This document shows, one piece after another, positions 42,462 through 50,610 of a stretch of 64,000 bases of DNA. The DNA is from an uncultured Bacillota bacterium. GTDB taxonomy: Bacteria; Bacillota_I; Bacilli_A; RFN20; CAG-288. Each line of letters begins with the position of its first letter. The first letter of the stretch is position 1. The position numbers were made by a program, and so were the translations under genes. The stretch covers positions 185,980 through 249,979 of the forward strand of contig CASGEC010000001.1 in assembly GCA_949300365.1 (NCBI GenBank), read 5' to 3'. Under the pieces are notes generated by a model, which searched no databases, was not told the DNA's origin, and saw only the letters and a list, made by a program, of their open reading frames with translations.

Positions 42462-43088
42462 TTACCTCTTGGTTGCGATGATAAGGTTGATGTCGACGCC
42501 TTTCTTTCGGAACTTCGTCTCGTATTCCGTCGGCGGAAGGAAGTCGACCTTCTCGGAGAAGAAAGGCGATATCGTCTCGATGTCGAAAAGGCCGCATTCC
42601 TTGAAGTAGGCGATGCTGTCTTCGAATAGACCGACATTGTCCGTGCGGAAGTAGAGCTTTCCGCCCTTTTCAAGAAGGCGGTAATACTCATGCTGGAGAG
42701 GAATGGCGGAAAGGCGGCGATGCTGTTGTCTCTTCTTCGGCCAGGGATCGGGAAAGTTGATGTAGATTGCCTTGAAGCATTCGCCGGGAAGATAGGGGAT
42801 GACCTTTTCAAAAGGCGCATTGACAAGGAGGAAGTTCTTCTGCTTCTCCTTGGCGGGGGAAAGCTTCTTCAGGGCCGAGGCGAAAGCGTTGTAGGCGACC
42901 TCGACACCAAGGATATGGCTTTCCGGAAAGCGTTCGGCGCAGGCAAGAAGGAAACCGCCAAGACCGGAACCGACTTCCAGACGGTCAAAGTGCTTGAGGC
43001 TATCTTCCTTGATGTCTTCAAGCCGCAGGCCGATATCCGTGTTTTCCGAGACGACCTTTGCCGACCAGGGACGATGGCGGAGTCTCAT
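42462..43088 (-). CDS. trmB: tRNA (guanine-46-N7)-methyltransferase
   Basis: 208 residues. AdoMet site LEVGSGLGGFLLACAERFPE, then LGVEVAYNAFASAL, and the catalytic/tRNA motif INFPDPWPKKRQQHRRL, with LYFRTDN and PPTEYETKF near the end. All match TrmB, which makes m7G46 in the variable loop. Starts inside the pepV stop (4-nt overlap), so the two are co-expressed. Confidence 0.96.
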   Translation of the reverse strand: MRLRHRPWSAKVVSENTDIGLRLEDIKEDSLKHFDRLEVGSGLGGFLLACAERFPESHILGVEVAYNAFASALKKLSPAKEKQKNFLLVNAPFEKVIPYLPGECFKAIYINFPDPWPKKRQQHRRLSAIPLQHEYYRLLEKGGKLYFRTDNVGLFEDSIAYFKECGLFDIETISPFFSEKVDFLPPTEYETKFRKKGVDINLIIATKR

Positions 43089-44491
43089 TTCTCCTCCTTC
43101 ATCAGCTTGACGAGATTGTCGATGGCGTGGGCATAGACCTGCATGTTGTCATAGAAGTCCGTAAGCGGGAAGAACTCGTCGTTTCCGTGCATGCGGTATT
43201 CCCTTCCGACAAATTGGGCTCCGAAGGCCACGGAATGCTTGCTTTCGCGGGCGTAGGTGCCGCCACCGATGGCCAAAGGCTTGCTTGTCTCGTCTCCCGT
43301 TTCCTCACGATAGGCATTAAGGAGCGTTTGGACGAAGGGCGAATCCTTATCGATGACAAAGCCATCCGATCCTCCCAAAAGCGTCACCTTGGCGCCGGTA
43401 TTGAGGGCGACGTTCTTGATGACATCCTCCTTGGCAATGGTGGCCGGGAAGCGGAGGTTGACATAGACATTCAAAGTCTTTCCGTCATAGGTGACCTTGC
43501 CGACATTGTAGGAAGTGCAGTCAAAGTCGGCATCCTTGAAATCGCCACGGAAAGTTTCACCTTTTCCGGAAAGATACTGGCTGAAGATTTCCCGGGCCTT
43601 GTTCTCATCATAGAGGTATCCCAGGAAGCAGAGGAGGTAGAGGGCGGCATTCTTTCCGTTCCAGGGCGTTGAACCATGGCAGGGAACGCCGATGACGGAG
43701 ACCACGTCCCCATCGAGCTGGATCTGAAGGCCGTTATGCTTTTCGGCAAAGCGCTGTACAAGCTTCTTGGCCTCCTCAAGACGGGAGAGAAGTTGGCAGG
43801 AAGCCTTGTCGATGACGATGTTCAGGGCACTTCCCCAGGTGAAGGGAGCGACGTCGAGATCCATGTCGTAGCTTGCCTCATAGGCATAGATGGACTTCTC
43901 GCCATAGATGACGGGATATTCCGCATCCGGGGAGATGCCATAGGTGGGATAGCCCTTCTTCAGGACATGGAAATAATGTTCCAGGCAGGCAGAGCCCCTT
44001 TCCTCGTCGCCGCCGAAGAGGAACCTTGTCCGGACGCCTTCCATTCTCTTGGCATCCATCAAGGCCTTGACGGCAAAGAGGCAGGAGAGTCCCGGTCCCT
44101 TGTCATCCGAGGTTCCGCGTCCGTAGAGGACGTTTCCTTCCTTGGTGAGGGTGAAGGGGTCATGATGCCAATCGGAAGGGCTGACAGGGACGACATCGCA
44201 ATGGGCGTAGATATCAAGCGTCTTGTTTCCTTCGCCATAGGTCAGCTCCGTGACATAGCCATCACAGCGATCGACGTGGAATCCCATTTTCTCGCCCAAT
44301 TGCGCGACATAGTCCAAGGCCTTCTTGACGCCGTTTCCAAAGGGCGCCTTTTTCGATACGGTCTTTGGATCGTTGACGGAGTCGATGGCAATCAGTTCCG
44401 TAAGGGCCTTATAGGCCTCTTCCCGATAGGGCTTTACCAGTTCCCGGTATTGGGTATCCTTCATTTCGATAGGTTGTGCGTTTTCTTCCAT
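43085..44491 (-). CDS. pepV: Dipeptidase PepV-like (M20 family)
   Basis: 468 residues, matching PepV. Zinc-site motifs AHCDVVPVSPSDWHHDPF, GRGTSDDKGPGLSCLFA, GGDEERGSACLEHYF and SPDAEYPVIYGEKS, the inserted lid domain (about 190-390), and the C-terminal GGGTYARES. Cleaves dipeptides with an unblocked N-terminus in the cytoplasm, supplying amino acids. AAGGAGG precedes ATG 44491. Confidence 0.93.
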   Translation of the reverse strand: MEENAQPIEMKDTQYRELVKPYREEAYKALTELIAIDSVNDPKTVSKKAPFGNGVKKALDYVAQLGEKMGFHVDRCDGYVTELTYGEGNKTLDIYAHCDVVPVSPSDWHHDPFTLTKEGNVLYGRGTSDDKGPGLSCLFAVKALMDAKRMEGVRTRFLFGGDEERGSACLEHYFHVLKKGYPTYGISPDAEYPVIYGEKSIYAYEASYDMDLDVAPFTWGSALNIVIDKASCQLLSRLEEAKKLVQRFAEKHNGLQIQLDGDVVSVIGVPCHGSTPWNGKNAALYLLCFLGYLYDENKAREIFSQYLSGKGETFRGDFKDADFDCTSYNVGKVTYDGKTLNVYVNLRFPATIAKEDVIKNVALNTGAKVTLLGGSDGFVIDKDSPFVQTLLNAYREETGDETSKPLAIGGGTYARESKHSVAFGAQFVGREYRMHGNDEFFPLTDFYDNMQVYAHAIDNLVKLMKEEK

Positions 44492-44590
44492 GATTTTTCC
44501 TCCTTAGGGAAAGTCAAGTACGTCATTCGAAAGAATATTCTATAGAAACCTTTGGCCCTTCGCCACAAGGATGAATGAAAAAGGATGCTT

Positions 44591-45319
44591 CTACAGGCTG
44601 AAAGCCTTTTTCAGTCCGAGGAGGGGAAGCGTGCGGACATACTTGCCCTTGTTTGCAAGGTTCCTTTCGACATAGTGGAAATTCCCGCCCGTGAAGAGGA
44701 CCTGTGCCCCTTCAAGGCCCTTCCTTTGCTGAAGGCGTTTCAGATAGCCTTCCACCAGAAACGTCGTTCCATGGATGGCACCGGATGCGATGTACTCCTC
44801 TGTCTTCAAGGAGAGCAGGGGAACGTTCTCGTCCGTCAGCGACATGTCGGGAAGAAGGTCTGCCTTCTGGAAGAGGACCTTTGGAAAGGAAGGAATCCCA
44901 GGAAGGATGCTCCCACCAAGGAAGAGACCATCCCGATCCACGGCAAGGATCTTCGTCGCCGTTCCAAAGTCCACGACAATGCTGTTTCTTCCGGCCTGGA
45001 GGATATCGCAGAAGAGGTCCTCGCCGAGGATGTCGAGATTGCCGATCGACAGGTCGTTCCTCCTGGCCAAGAGATGCATCCTCTCCCGAGTCAGGCGGAC
45101 AAGCGAAAATCCAAGGGGAAGAAGGACTTCCTCAAGTTCCACAAGGTTCTTATAGGAAACACAGGAGACGTAGGCTGTCTTTTTCCCTTGGGACTTGTCA
45201 AGGAAGGAAAGCATCCTCTCCTTATCCAGAGGATAGAAGTGATCCCATTTCTCCTCTTTTCCTTCCACAAGCATGTCTATTGCCGTATTGCCGACGTCAC
45301 AGTAAAGAATGGTGTCCAT
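44591..45319 (-). CDS. coaX: Type III pantothenate kinase (CoaX)
   Basis: 242 residues. ASKHA-fold motifs of CoaX: CDVGNTAIDM at the start, VVDFGTATKILAVD, GGSILPGI and YIASGAIHGTT. First step of CoA synthesis. The start lies 43 nt inside comEC with no good ribosome site (translational coupling likely). The usual GxxRxDxGxD loop in the centre is not clearly conserved, so activity is inferred from the fold and remaining motifs. Confidence 0.85.
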   Translation of the reverse strand: MDTILYCDVGNTAIDMLVEGKEEKWDHFYPLDKERMLSFLDKSQGKKTAYVSCVSYKNLVELEEVLLPLGFSLVRLTRERMHLLARRNDLSIGNLDILGEDLFCDILQAGRNSIVVDFGTATKILAVDRDGLFLGGSILPGIPSFPKVLFQKADLLPDMSLTDENVPLLSLKTEEYIASGAIHGTTFLVEGYLKRLQQRKGLEGAQVLFTGGNFHYVERNLANKGKYVRTLPLLGLKKAFSL

Positions 45320-47355
45320 GTCTCTATGATAGAGGAAAGGGAGTCGAAATCATAGGTTATCGTTCCTTCAAGATCGGTCCTTCGGCAGTGGATATCGAGT
45401 TCTTTCAGTCTGTCCATCGTCTCTTTGGAAGGATGGCCATAGGAGTTGTTCTCCCCGACGGAGATGATGGCAACATCCGGATCGACGGCAGCAAGAAAGG
45501 CTTCCGAGGAACTTGTGGAAGAGCCGTGGTGTCCTAAACGGAGGATGTCGGCATGAAGACCAGGATTCTCCTGAAGGATCCTCTCCTCGACTGCCTTTGG
45601 GGCATCTCCCATGATGAGGATCTCCTTTCCCTTCAAGGAAAAGAAGTAGACACCCGACTGATTGTTGGAGTCCCCACCGATATAGTCATTGAGATTCGTG
45701 ACCTCGATGCCGGAAATCGCAAGCGTATTTTTGGGTTGGGCCAGGAAATCCTCGGCATCGTATATCTGGTCGATAGGAAACCGTTCCTTAAGGGAAGAAA
45801 GGGCACCATAATGGTCCCAGTCGTAATGCGTGATCACGATCGCATCCAGTTTTCGTATCTTCCTGGACTTCAAAAAGGGAATGAGGCATTCCTTGGCCAT
45901 GTCCGTCTTAAGGCTTCCGCCCGTGTCGATAAGAAAGCTTCCGTAACCGCTTTGGACGAGCGTGCAGTCTCCCTGGTCCACGTCCACAAAGGAAATCTTG
46001 TGCTGGGGAAGGACATTCGGGATAAAGGCGGTCGACAGAAGAAGGGCCGAGGAACAAAGCGTCCTTACGAAGAGCTTTTTCATGCCATAGGTCCTTAAAA
46101 GAAGGGCAAGGACAAGAAGGCCATAGAAAAGAAGGACAAGGACAAGGGCCGGCTTTCCCGAGACGAGTATCGGACCTCTCTCATGGCAAAAGACAGCCAT
46201 CTTCAGAAGAAGGGAAACAAGGAAACGGACAAGAATCCCAATCGGTGGAAGAAGGAGCATGAAGAGGGAGAAAAGGAAGATGGCATGGCTGAGAGGAAGG
46301 GCAAGGATCTGGAGCATAGGACCAAAAAGGGAGAGGGAATAGGAATCCGACAACCTCAGCGGAAGGAAGAAGAGCGTCATAATGACAAAGAATGGAAGGA
46401 ACGTCCTTTTCCCGTTGTTGGTCTCTGGAAAGAGGCGGATGAGAAACAGAAACGGAAAGGAATAGTAGAAGGATGCCGAGAGGATGGCATAGGGCTCGAT
46501 GACAAGCATCAGGATGGCGACAAGGGAAAGGATGTCCAGGGATTCCAGCCTTTTTGGACACCGCCTATTTATCGCAAAGAAGAGGCGCAGAAGGAAGATG
46601 CGGCGGACGGCAAAGCGAAAGGAGGAAAGGACAAGGAAGGGAAGAAGGATGAGAAGGTCGACGATATCGCCGATTTTTCGATGCTTCTTTCCAAGAAGGC
46701 GATGGATGACCGTCAAAAGGAAGGAAAGATGGAAACCGCCAAGGGCCAAAGAGGAGACAAGGCCTAGATCGGTCAAGGCGGCATGGTCTTCCAGGTCATA
46801 GAGGGAGGCGCCAAAAAGGAGCGAGGAGGCGATTGTCCGGGAGTCCGAATCCAGATAGGAGAAGGCATAGTCTTCCACGGACGAGAGGTTCAAAGGCGAA
46901 CGGAAGAGAAAGTCCGCCCTTTTTGCCTCCAGGATCATGAAGGCACCTTTGGTATGGAGATAGGAGGCAAAGTCAAACTGCTGCTCGAAATGCGAAAAGC
47001 CAAAGGAAGAGGCCTTTCCCTGTATCCGGACAAGGGAGAAGAGCGTGTATTTTCCCTCTTTATCATAGAGAAGATAGCGCCCGGAGAGGTCCTGGACGAG
47101 GCAATAGCCTTCCTTTCTCTCCACGACTAGGAAAAGGCTTGAAAGATCGCCTTCCTTTCCCCGAGGAAGAAAGAAGGCAAGGAGAAAGCCAAAGGCAAGA
47201 AAGACAAGGCCAAGGACGAGGATCCTCTTTTGCTTTCGAAAGAAGAGGAAGAGGGAAGGAAGGAGAGCGACAAGGGCGATCCACGGCGAGAAAAAGCCCG
47301 CTAGGAGACCAAGGACAAGGAAGAGGAAGGCGAAGAAAAAGGTCAGCTTAGGCAA
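45277..47355 (-). CDS. comEC: DNA-uptake channel ComEC
   Basis: 692 residues. An N-terminal soluble loop between membrane helices (DUF4131-like, about 60-160), Competence domain with many helices (about 175-445), and a C-terminal metallo-beta-lactamase-like domain with DVDQGDCTLVQSGYGSFLID and the metal motif VITHYDWDHYGAL plus GDAPKAVEERIL. ComEC imports single-stranded DNA across the membrane. It overlaps comEA by 13 nt and coaX by 43 nt. No other uptake genes (comG, comFA) are in the window. Confidence 0.94.
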   Translation of the reverse strand: MPKLTFFFAFLFLVLGLLAGFFSPWIALVALLPSLFLFFRKQKRILVLGLVFLAFGFLLAFFLPRGKEGDLSSLFLVVERKEGYCLVQDLSGRYLLYDKEGKYTLFSLVRIQGKASSFGFSHFEQQFDFASYLHTKGAFMILEAKRADFLFRSPLNLSSVEDYAFSYLDSDSRTIASSLLFGASLYDLEDHAALTDLGLVSSLALGGFHLSFLLTVIHRLLGKKHRKIGDIVDLLILLPFLVLSSFRFAVRRIFLLRLFFAINRRCPKRLESLDILSLVAILMLVIEPYAILSASFYYSFPFLFLIRLFPETNNGKRTFLPFFVIMTLFFLPLRLSDSYSLSLFGPMLQILALPLSHAIFLFSLFMLLLPPIGILVRFLVSLLLKMAVFCHERGPILVSGKPALVLVLLFYGLLVLALLLRTYGMKKLFVRTLCSSALLLSTAFIPNVLPQHKISFVDVDQGDCTLVQSGYGSFLIDTGGSLKTDMAKECLIPFLKSRKIRKLDAIVITHYDWDHYGALSSLKERFPIDQIYDAEDFLAQPKNTLAISGIEVTNLNDYIGGDSNNQSGVYFFSLKGKEILIMGDAPKAVEERILQENPGLHADILRLGHHGSSTSSSEAFLAAVDPDVAIISVGENNSYGHPSKETMDRLKELDIHCRRTDLEGTITYDFDSLSSIIETWTPFFTVTSAIRQ

Positions 47356-47888
47356 ATCTTGTTCTTGACCTTGTTGAACGTGGCTTCGCCGATCCCCTTG
47401 ACGTTGAGGATGTCCTCAAGGGCCTGGAAGAGGCCGTTTTCCTCGCGGTAGGTGACGACGTTGGGGGCCTGGGAGGAATTGAACCCGACTTCCTTGAGCT
47501 CGTCTTCCTTGGCGACGTTGATGTTGACCTTCTCGATGGCCTCTTCGACACACATGGCGGGAAGCTCGGTCACGGGCGGAATGTAGAAGGAAACATACGT
47601 GCCGATGTAGAGGGAAGGATTGTAGGCCTTCGAATCGGCCTTTGCGGTGACGCCACCGGCCATGGAAATCAAGGTGCCGAGGGTCTCCTCCGGGGAAATG
47701 GCATACTCGCCCGGATGGTTCACCTCGCCGGTGATGTCGACCTTGACGTCCCTTCCGTCGATGATCTCGCTTGTCGGCTGTCCGTTGACGACGGAATTTC
47801 CTGGGGATGAGGTGGCGCTCTGGACGACGGAGAAGGCGATGATGGTGATGACGGTGACGACTAGTCCAATCAGAATGGTCTTCAGCAT
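47343..47888 (-). CDS. comEA: Competence DNA receptor ComEA
   Basis: 181 residues. N-terminal membrane anchor (about 5-25), an SLBB domain (VDITGEVNHPGEYAISPEETL..., 50-105) and C-terminal helix-hairpin-helix repeats VNINVAKEDELKEVGFNSSQ and LEDILNVKGIGEATFNKV. Binds double-stranded DNA at the outer face and hands it to ComEC. The ribosome site AAGGAGG lies in a 12-bp hairpin (47898-47929) whose sequence recurs upstream of the ABC exporter at 55403. Confidence 0.94.
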   Translation of the reverse strand: MLKTILIGLVVTVITIIAFSVVQSATSSPGNSVVNGQPTSEIIDGRDVKVDITGEVNHPGEYAISPEETLGTLISMAGGVTAKADSKAYNPSLYIGTYVSFYIPPVTELPAMCVEEAIEKVNINVAKEDELKEVGFNSSQAPNVVTYREENGLFQALEDILNVKGIGEATFNKVKNKICLS

Positions 47889-47897
47889 GAATAAAAA

Positions 47898-47929
47898 CCT
47901 CCTTCACCCTTTATTGGGGGCAAAGGAGG
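47898..47929 (-). promoter_or_regulatory. Hairpin hiding the comEA ribosome site (shared leader element, copy A)
   Basis: Minus strand CCTCCTTTGCCC, 8-nt loop CCAATAAA, GGGTGAAGGAGG, then TTTTTATTC and ATG. All 12 positions pair (two G-U). The Shine-Dalgarno AAGGAGG is the 3' arm, and the T run makes it look like a terminator for greA as well. The core CCCAATAAAGGGTGA is shared with 55413-55438. Confidence 0.75.
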
Positions 47930-47952
47930 AAAAAACAAAGTCGTTTTGGTTT

Positions 47953-48444
47953 TTAGTTCTCTTCGATCTTCTCGATGAGAAGGGAATAGGGGTTCTTGAC
48001 CTGGACCTCGACGGTGTCGCCTGCGCGGTGTCCAAGGACGGCGATGGCCACGGGGCAGGTATTGGAGATCTTTCCGTTGAGGGGATCCGCTTCGGCGGAA
48101 CCGACGATGGTGAAGGTCTCGGCAACGCCCTTCTCGATGTTCTTGACGGTGATCTTTCCGCCACCAAGGCGGCAGGTGTGGAGGTCAGAGGAACGGACGG
48201 CGCCTTCATCGAGGATGATGCTGTGGTCGAGGGTGAACTGGAGCCTGTTGATTTCGGTCTCAAGTTCCTGGACTCTTTCCCTTGCGGCATCGTAGTCGGC
48301 GTTTTCGCTCAAGTCTCCTTGGGAGCGGGCGAGATTGAGATCGGCGAGGGCACGGGGCTTTTCGACATCGATGAGGTGCTGGAGCTTCTTCTCGATGTTC
48401 GCCTTGCCTTCGCGGGTCAAAATTTCCTTATCGTTGTCTGCCAT
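47953..48444 (-). CDS. greA: Transcript cleavage factor GreA
   Basis: 163 residues from ATG 48444 (GAGGT 7 nt upstream); the longer frame to 48507 starts upstream of the TATAAT box and is rejected. N-terminal coiled coil with the acidic tip GDLSENADYDAA, and the C-terminal FKBP-like domain (ILDEGAVRSSDL, KITVKNIEKG, ISNTCPVAIAVLGHRAGDTV). Rescues backtracked RNA polymerase. Divergent from the uridine-kinase gene. Confidence 0.95.
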   Translation of the reverse strand: MADNDKEILTREGKANIEKKLQHLIDVEKPRALADLNLARSQGDLSENADYDAARERVQELETEINRLQFTLDHSIILDEGAVRSSDLHTCRLGGGKITVKNIEKGVAETFTIVGSAEADPLNGKISNTCPVAIAVLGHRAGDTVEVQVKNPYSLLIEKIEEN

Positions 48445-48469
48445 TATGTTTACCTCACTGAACACAAGG

Positions 48470-48475
48470 ATTATA
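48470..48475 (-). promoter_or_regulatory. greA -10 box
   Basis: TATAAT on the minus strand 26 nt upstream of ATG 48444; weak -35. Confidence 0.55.
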
Positions 48476-48491
48476 TCATAAACGCCGGACT

Positions 48492-48519
48492 TTGACTTGG
48501 CCAGCACAAAATATATAAT
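48492..48519 (+). promoter_or_regulatory. Promoter of the uridine-kinase fusion gene, with leader hairpin
   Basis: TTGACT, 16-nt spacer, TATAAT. The leader then folds CTCCCTT with AAGGGAG (48531-48548) ahead of a CGGAG ribosome site. Confidence 0.75.
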
Positions 48520-48566
48520 AATTTCACTTTCTCCCTTTCCAAAGGGAGAGGCAAACGGAGTCAGAA

Positions 48567-50201
48567 ATGATCATCAAAGGCTTTTTTCGGAAGGGGACCA
48601 GTGTCTCCTCTCTTGTCGACCTAACCCAGTCCGGCTATATCTGCTGCAAGGTCGACGGACATCTTCAGGACCTCAACTATGTCCTCCCTCGGGATGGCGA
48701 AAGGGAGATCGAGTATCTGGACCTCAGCTCGAGCGACGCATCCCGAATTTATGAATCCTCCTTGAGGATGCTTGTCGCCATGGCCATCAAGAAAATCGAT
48801 AGCCGCTTGGATGTCCGCTTTTTCTATAACATCTCAAGGTCGATCTTCTGCCGCATTGTTGGAAGAAGGAGTTTCCGCGTGACCTCGCGCTTTGTCAATC
48901 AGATCGAGGAGACGATGAAAGAGCTTGTCCAAGAGGATATCCCTATCGTCCGCAAGTGCCTTGGGAAGGATGAGGCCCTTGAGCTTTATCGCAAGGAAGG
49001 CTTCCACGACAAGCTGGATGTCTTAAGGTATCGGAGCGAGAACTTCGCCCATCTCTATGAGGTCTCTTCCAAGGACTTCCTCTATCGGGATTATCTCTAT
49101 ACCCCGCTTGTCCCATCGACTGGGTTCCTCAAGAGCTTTGCCCTTCGTTTCTATGAGCCGGGATTTTTGCTCCAGGTCCCACGTGCGGAATGCCAAGGAA
49201 AGATACCACCCTTTAGCGACGAGCTGAAGTTTGCGACGACCTTGGCCGGTTCCTCCAAGTGGGCAGAGAAGAACGGCCTGGACACGGTCAGCAACATCAA
49301 CCGCTTTATCCGGAAATATGGTGCCCTGGCCCTTATCAACGTCTGCGAGGCCCGTTTTTCGGGGATGCTGACAGACCTTGGCCGGGCTATCGAGAACAAC
49401 GGCGATCCTGTCCGCCTCATCTGCATTGCCGGACCTTCCAGTTCCGGTAAGACATCCTTTGCCAACAAGCTTGCCTTCGAGCTGATGGCCCTGGGCCTTC
49501 GACCGATCCGTATCTCCATCGACGATTTCTATATTCCGAGAAAGGATCTTCCTGCCAATGCCGACTTGGAATCGATCGATGCCATCGACATTCCCTACTT
49601 CTCGCAAGTCATCAACGACCTCATCGAGGGTGAGAAGGTCCGCCTTCCTGTCTATTCCTTCAAGGACGGGGAAAGGAAGATGGGAAAGGAAATCGCCATC
49701 CTTCCTAACATGCCAATCATCATCGAAGGCATCCATGCCCTTAACGACCGCCTGGCTTCCACTGTCCCCGAGCATCAGAAATACAAGATCTATATCGCTC
49801 CCCAGCCCCAGGTCAACATCGACTTCCATACCCCGATCAGCATGAGCGACCTGCGCCTCATCCGGAGAATCAGCCGCGACGCCAGGACGAGAGGATCGGA
49901 TGCCAAGGAGACGATTTCGATGTGGCCCAATGTCCGCCGCGGGGAGTTCAACTACATCTATCCCTCGGAGGAAAACGCCGACTTCGTCTTCGATACCTTC
50001 CTTCCCTACGAGACATCGGCGATGCGGAACATCGTCCTTCCCCTTCTGGACAGGATCACGCCTGAGGACAAGGAATTCTCCACCGCAAAGCGTCTCAAGA
50101 GCATCGTCAAGTATTTCCTTCCCATACCGCTTGAGGACATTCCCTGCAATTCCCTGATCCGGGAGTTCATCGGCGGATCGTCGTTCAAGGACGCACGATA
50201 G
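48567..50201 (+). CDS. Uridine kinase-family protein fused to TGS/ThrRS-like N-terminus
   Basis: 544 residues. The N-terminal about 65 residues resemble a TGS domain (GFFRKGTSVSSLVDLTQSGY, CCKVDGHLQDLNYVLP), followed to about 240 by a region like the tRNA-synthetase second additional domain (YESSLRMLVAMAIKKI, IRKCLGKDEALELYRKEGFHDK). From about 285 it is a P-loop uridine kinase/PRK: IAGPSSSGKTSFANKLA, ISIDDFYIPRKDLP, IIIEGIHALND. Proteins of this layout are common in Clostridia and Bacilli; the true substrate is uncertain. Single gene with its own promoter and terminator. Confidence 0.87.
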   Translation: MIIKGFFRKGTSVSSLVDLTQSGYICCKVDGHLQDLNYVLPRDGEREIEYLDLSSSDASRIYESSLRMLVAMAIKKIDSRLDVRFFYNISRSIFCRIVGRRSFRVTSRFVNQIEETMKELVQEDIPIVRKCLGKDEALELYRKEGFHDKLDVLRYRSENFAHLYEVSSKDFLYRDYLYTPLVPSTGFLKSFALRFYEPGFLLQVPRAECQGKIPPFSDELKFATTLAGSSKWAEKNGLDTVSNINRFIRKYGALALINVCEARFSGMLTDLGRAIENNGDPVRLICIAGPSSSGKTSFANKLAFELMALGLRPIRISIDDFYIPRKDLPANADLESIDAIDIPYFSQVINDLIEGEKVRLPVYSFKDGERKMGKEIAILPNMPIIIEGIHALNDRLASTVPEHQKYKIYIAPQPQVNIDFHTPISMSDLRLIRRISRDARTRGSDAKETISMWPNVRRGEFNYIYPSEENADFVFDTFLPYETSAMRNIVLPLLDRITPEDKEFSTAKRLKSIVKYFLPIPLEDIPCNSLIREFIGGSSFKDAR

Positions 50202-50216
50202 AAGAAAAGAAGACGC

Positions 50217-50253
50217 AAAAAAAGCCATCCCGCTGAGACGAGATGGCCTTTTT
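50217..50253 (+). terminator. Bidirectional terminator between the kinase and csp genes
   Basis: A-tract, GCCATC, 12-nt loop, GATGGC, CTTTTT; T runs on both strands. Confidence 0.8.
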
Positions 50254-50314
50254 ACTCTTCAGTTCAACTATACCGCAAGGGTACGATGAGCTATAAGAGC
50301 CTTCACTTGATCGA

Positions 50315-50515
50315 TTAGTCGACGAAGTGGATGTTGTTGGCTCTAAGACCCTTTTCGGTCGTCGCCGGTTCATACTCGACGTGCTGGCCGACTTCGGCGG
50401 TCTTGAATCCATCCATCATAAGCTGAGAATAGTGGAAGAAATAATCCTTGCCATCCTCGCCAGTGATGAATCCGTAGCCCTTCTCTTTGTCGAACTTCTT
50501 GACAGTACCCTTCAT
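50315..50515 (-). CDS. csp: Cold-shock protein (CspA family)
   Basis: 66 residues: MKGTVKKFDKEKGYGFITGE and DYFFHYSQL are RNP-1 and RNP-2 of the cold-shock domain. Binds single-stranded RNA/DNA and melts RNA structure. The minus-strand leader contains a 7-bp hairpin GCATCGG/CCGATGC (50534-50551) just before the ribosome site, in keeping with temperature- or self-regulated csp leaders. Confidence 0.96.
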   Translation of the reverse strand: MKGTVKKFDKEKGYGFITGEDGKDYFFHYSQLMMDGFKTAEVGQHVEYEPATTEKGLRANNIHFVD

Positions 50516-50533
50516 TGTCTAAACCCTTTCTTT

Positions 50534-50551
50534 GCATCGGATCGCCGATGC
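50534..50551 (-). promoter_or_regulatory. Hairpin in the csp leader
   Basis: GCATCGG, 4-nt loop, CCGATGC, perfect 7 bp, ending 18 nt before the csp start. Confidence 0.6.
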
Positions 50552-50610
50552 GTCCTTAAATATATCACAAAGGCATTTTGCAAGTATACCAAAATCGATG
50601 TAAGCGGTTA

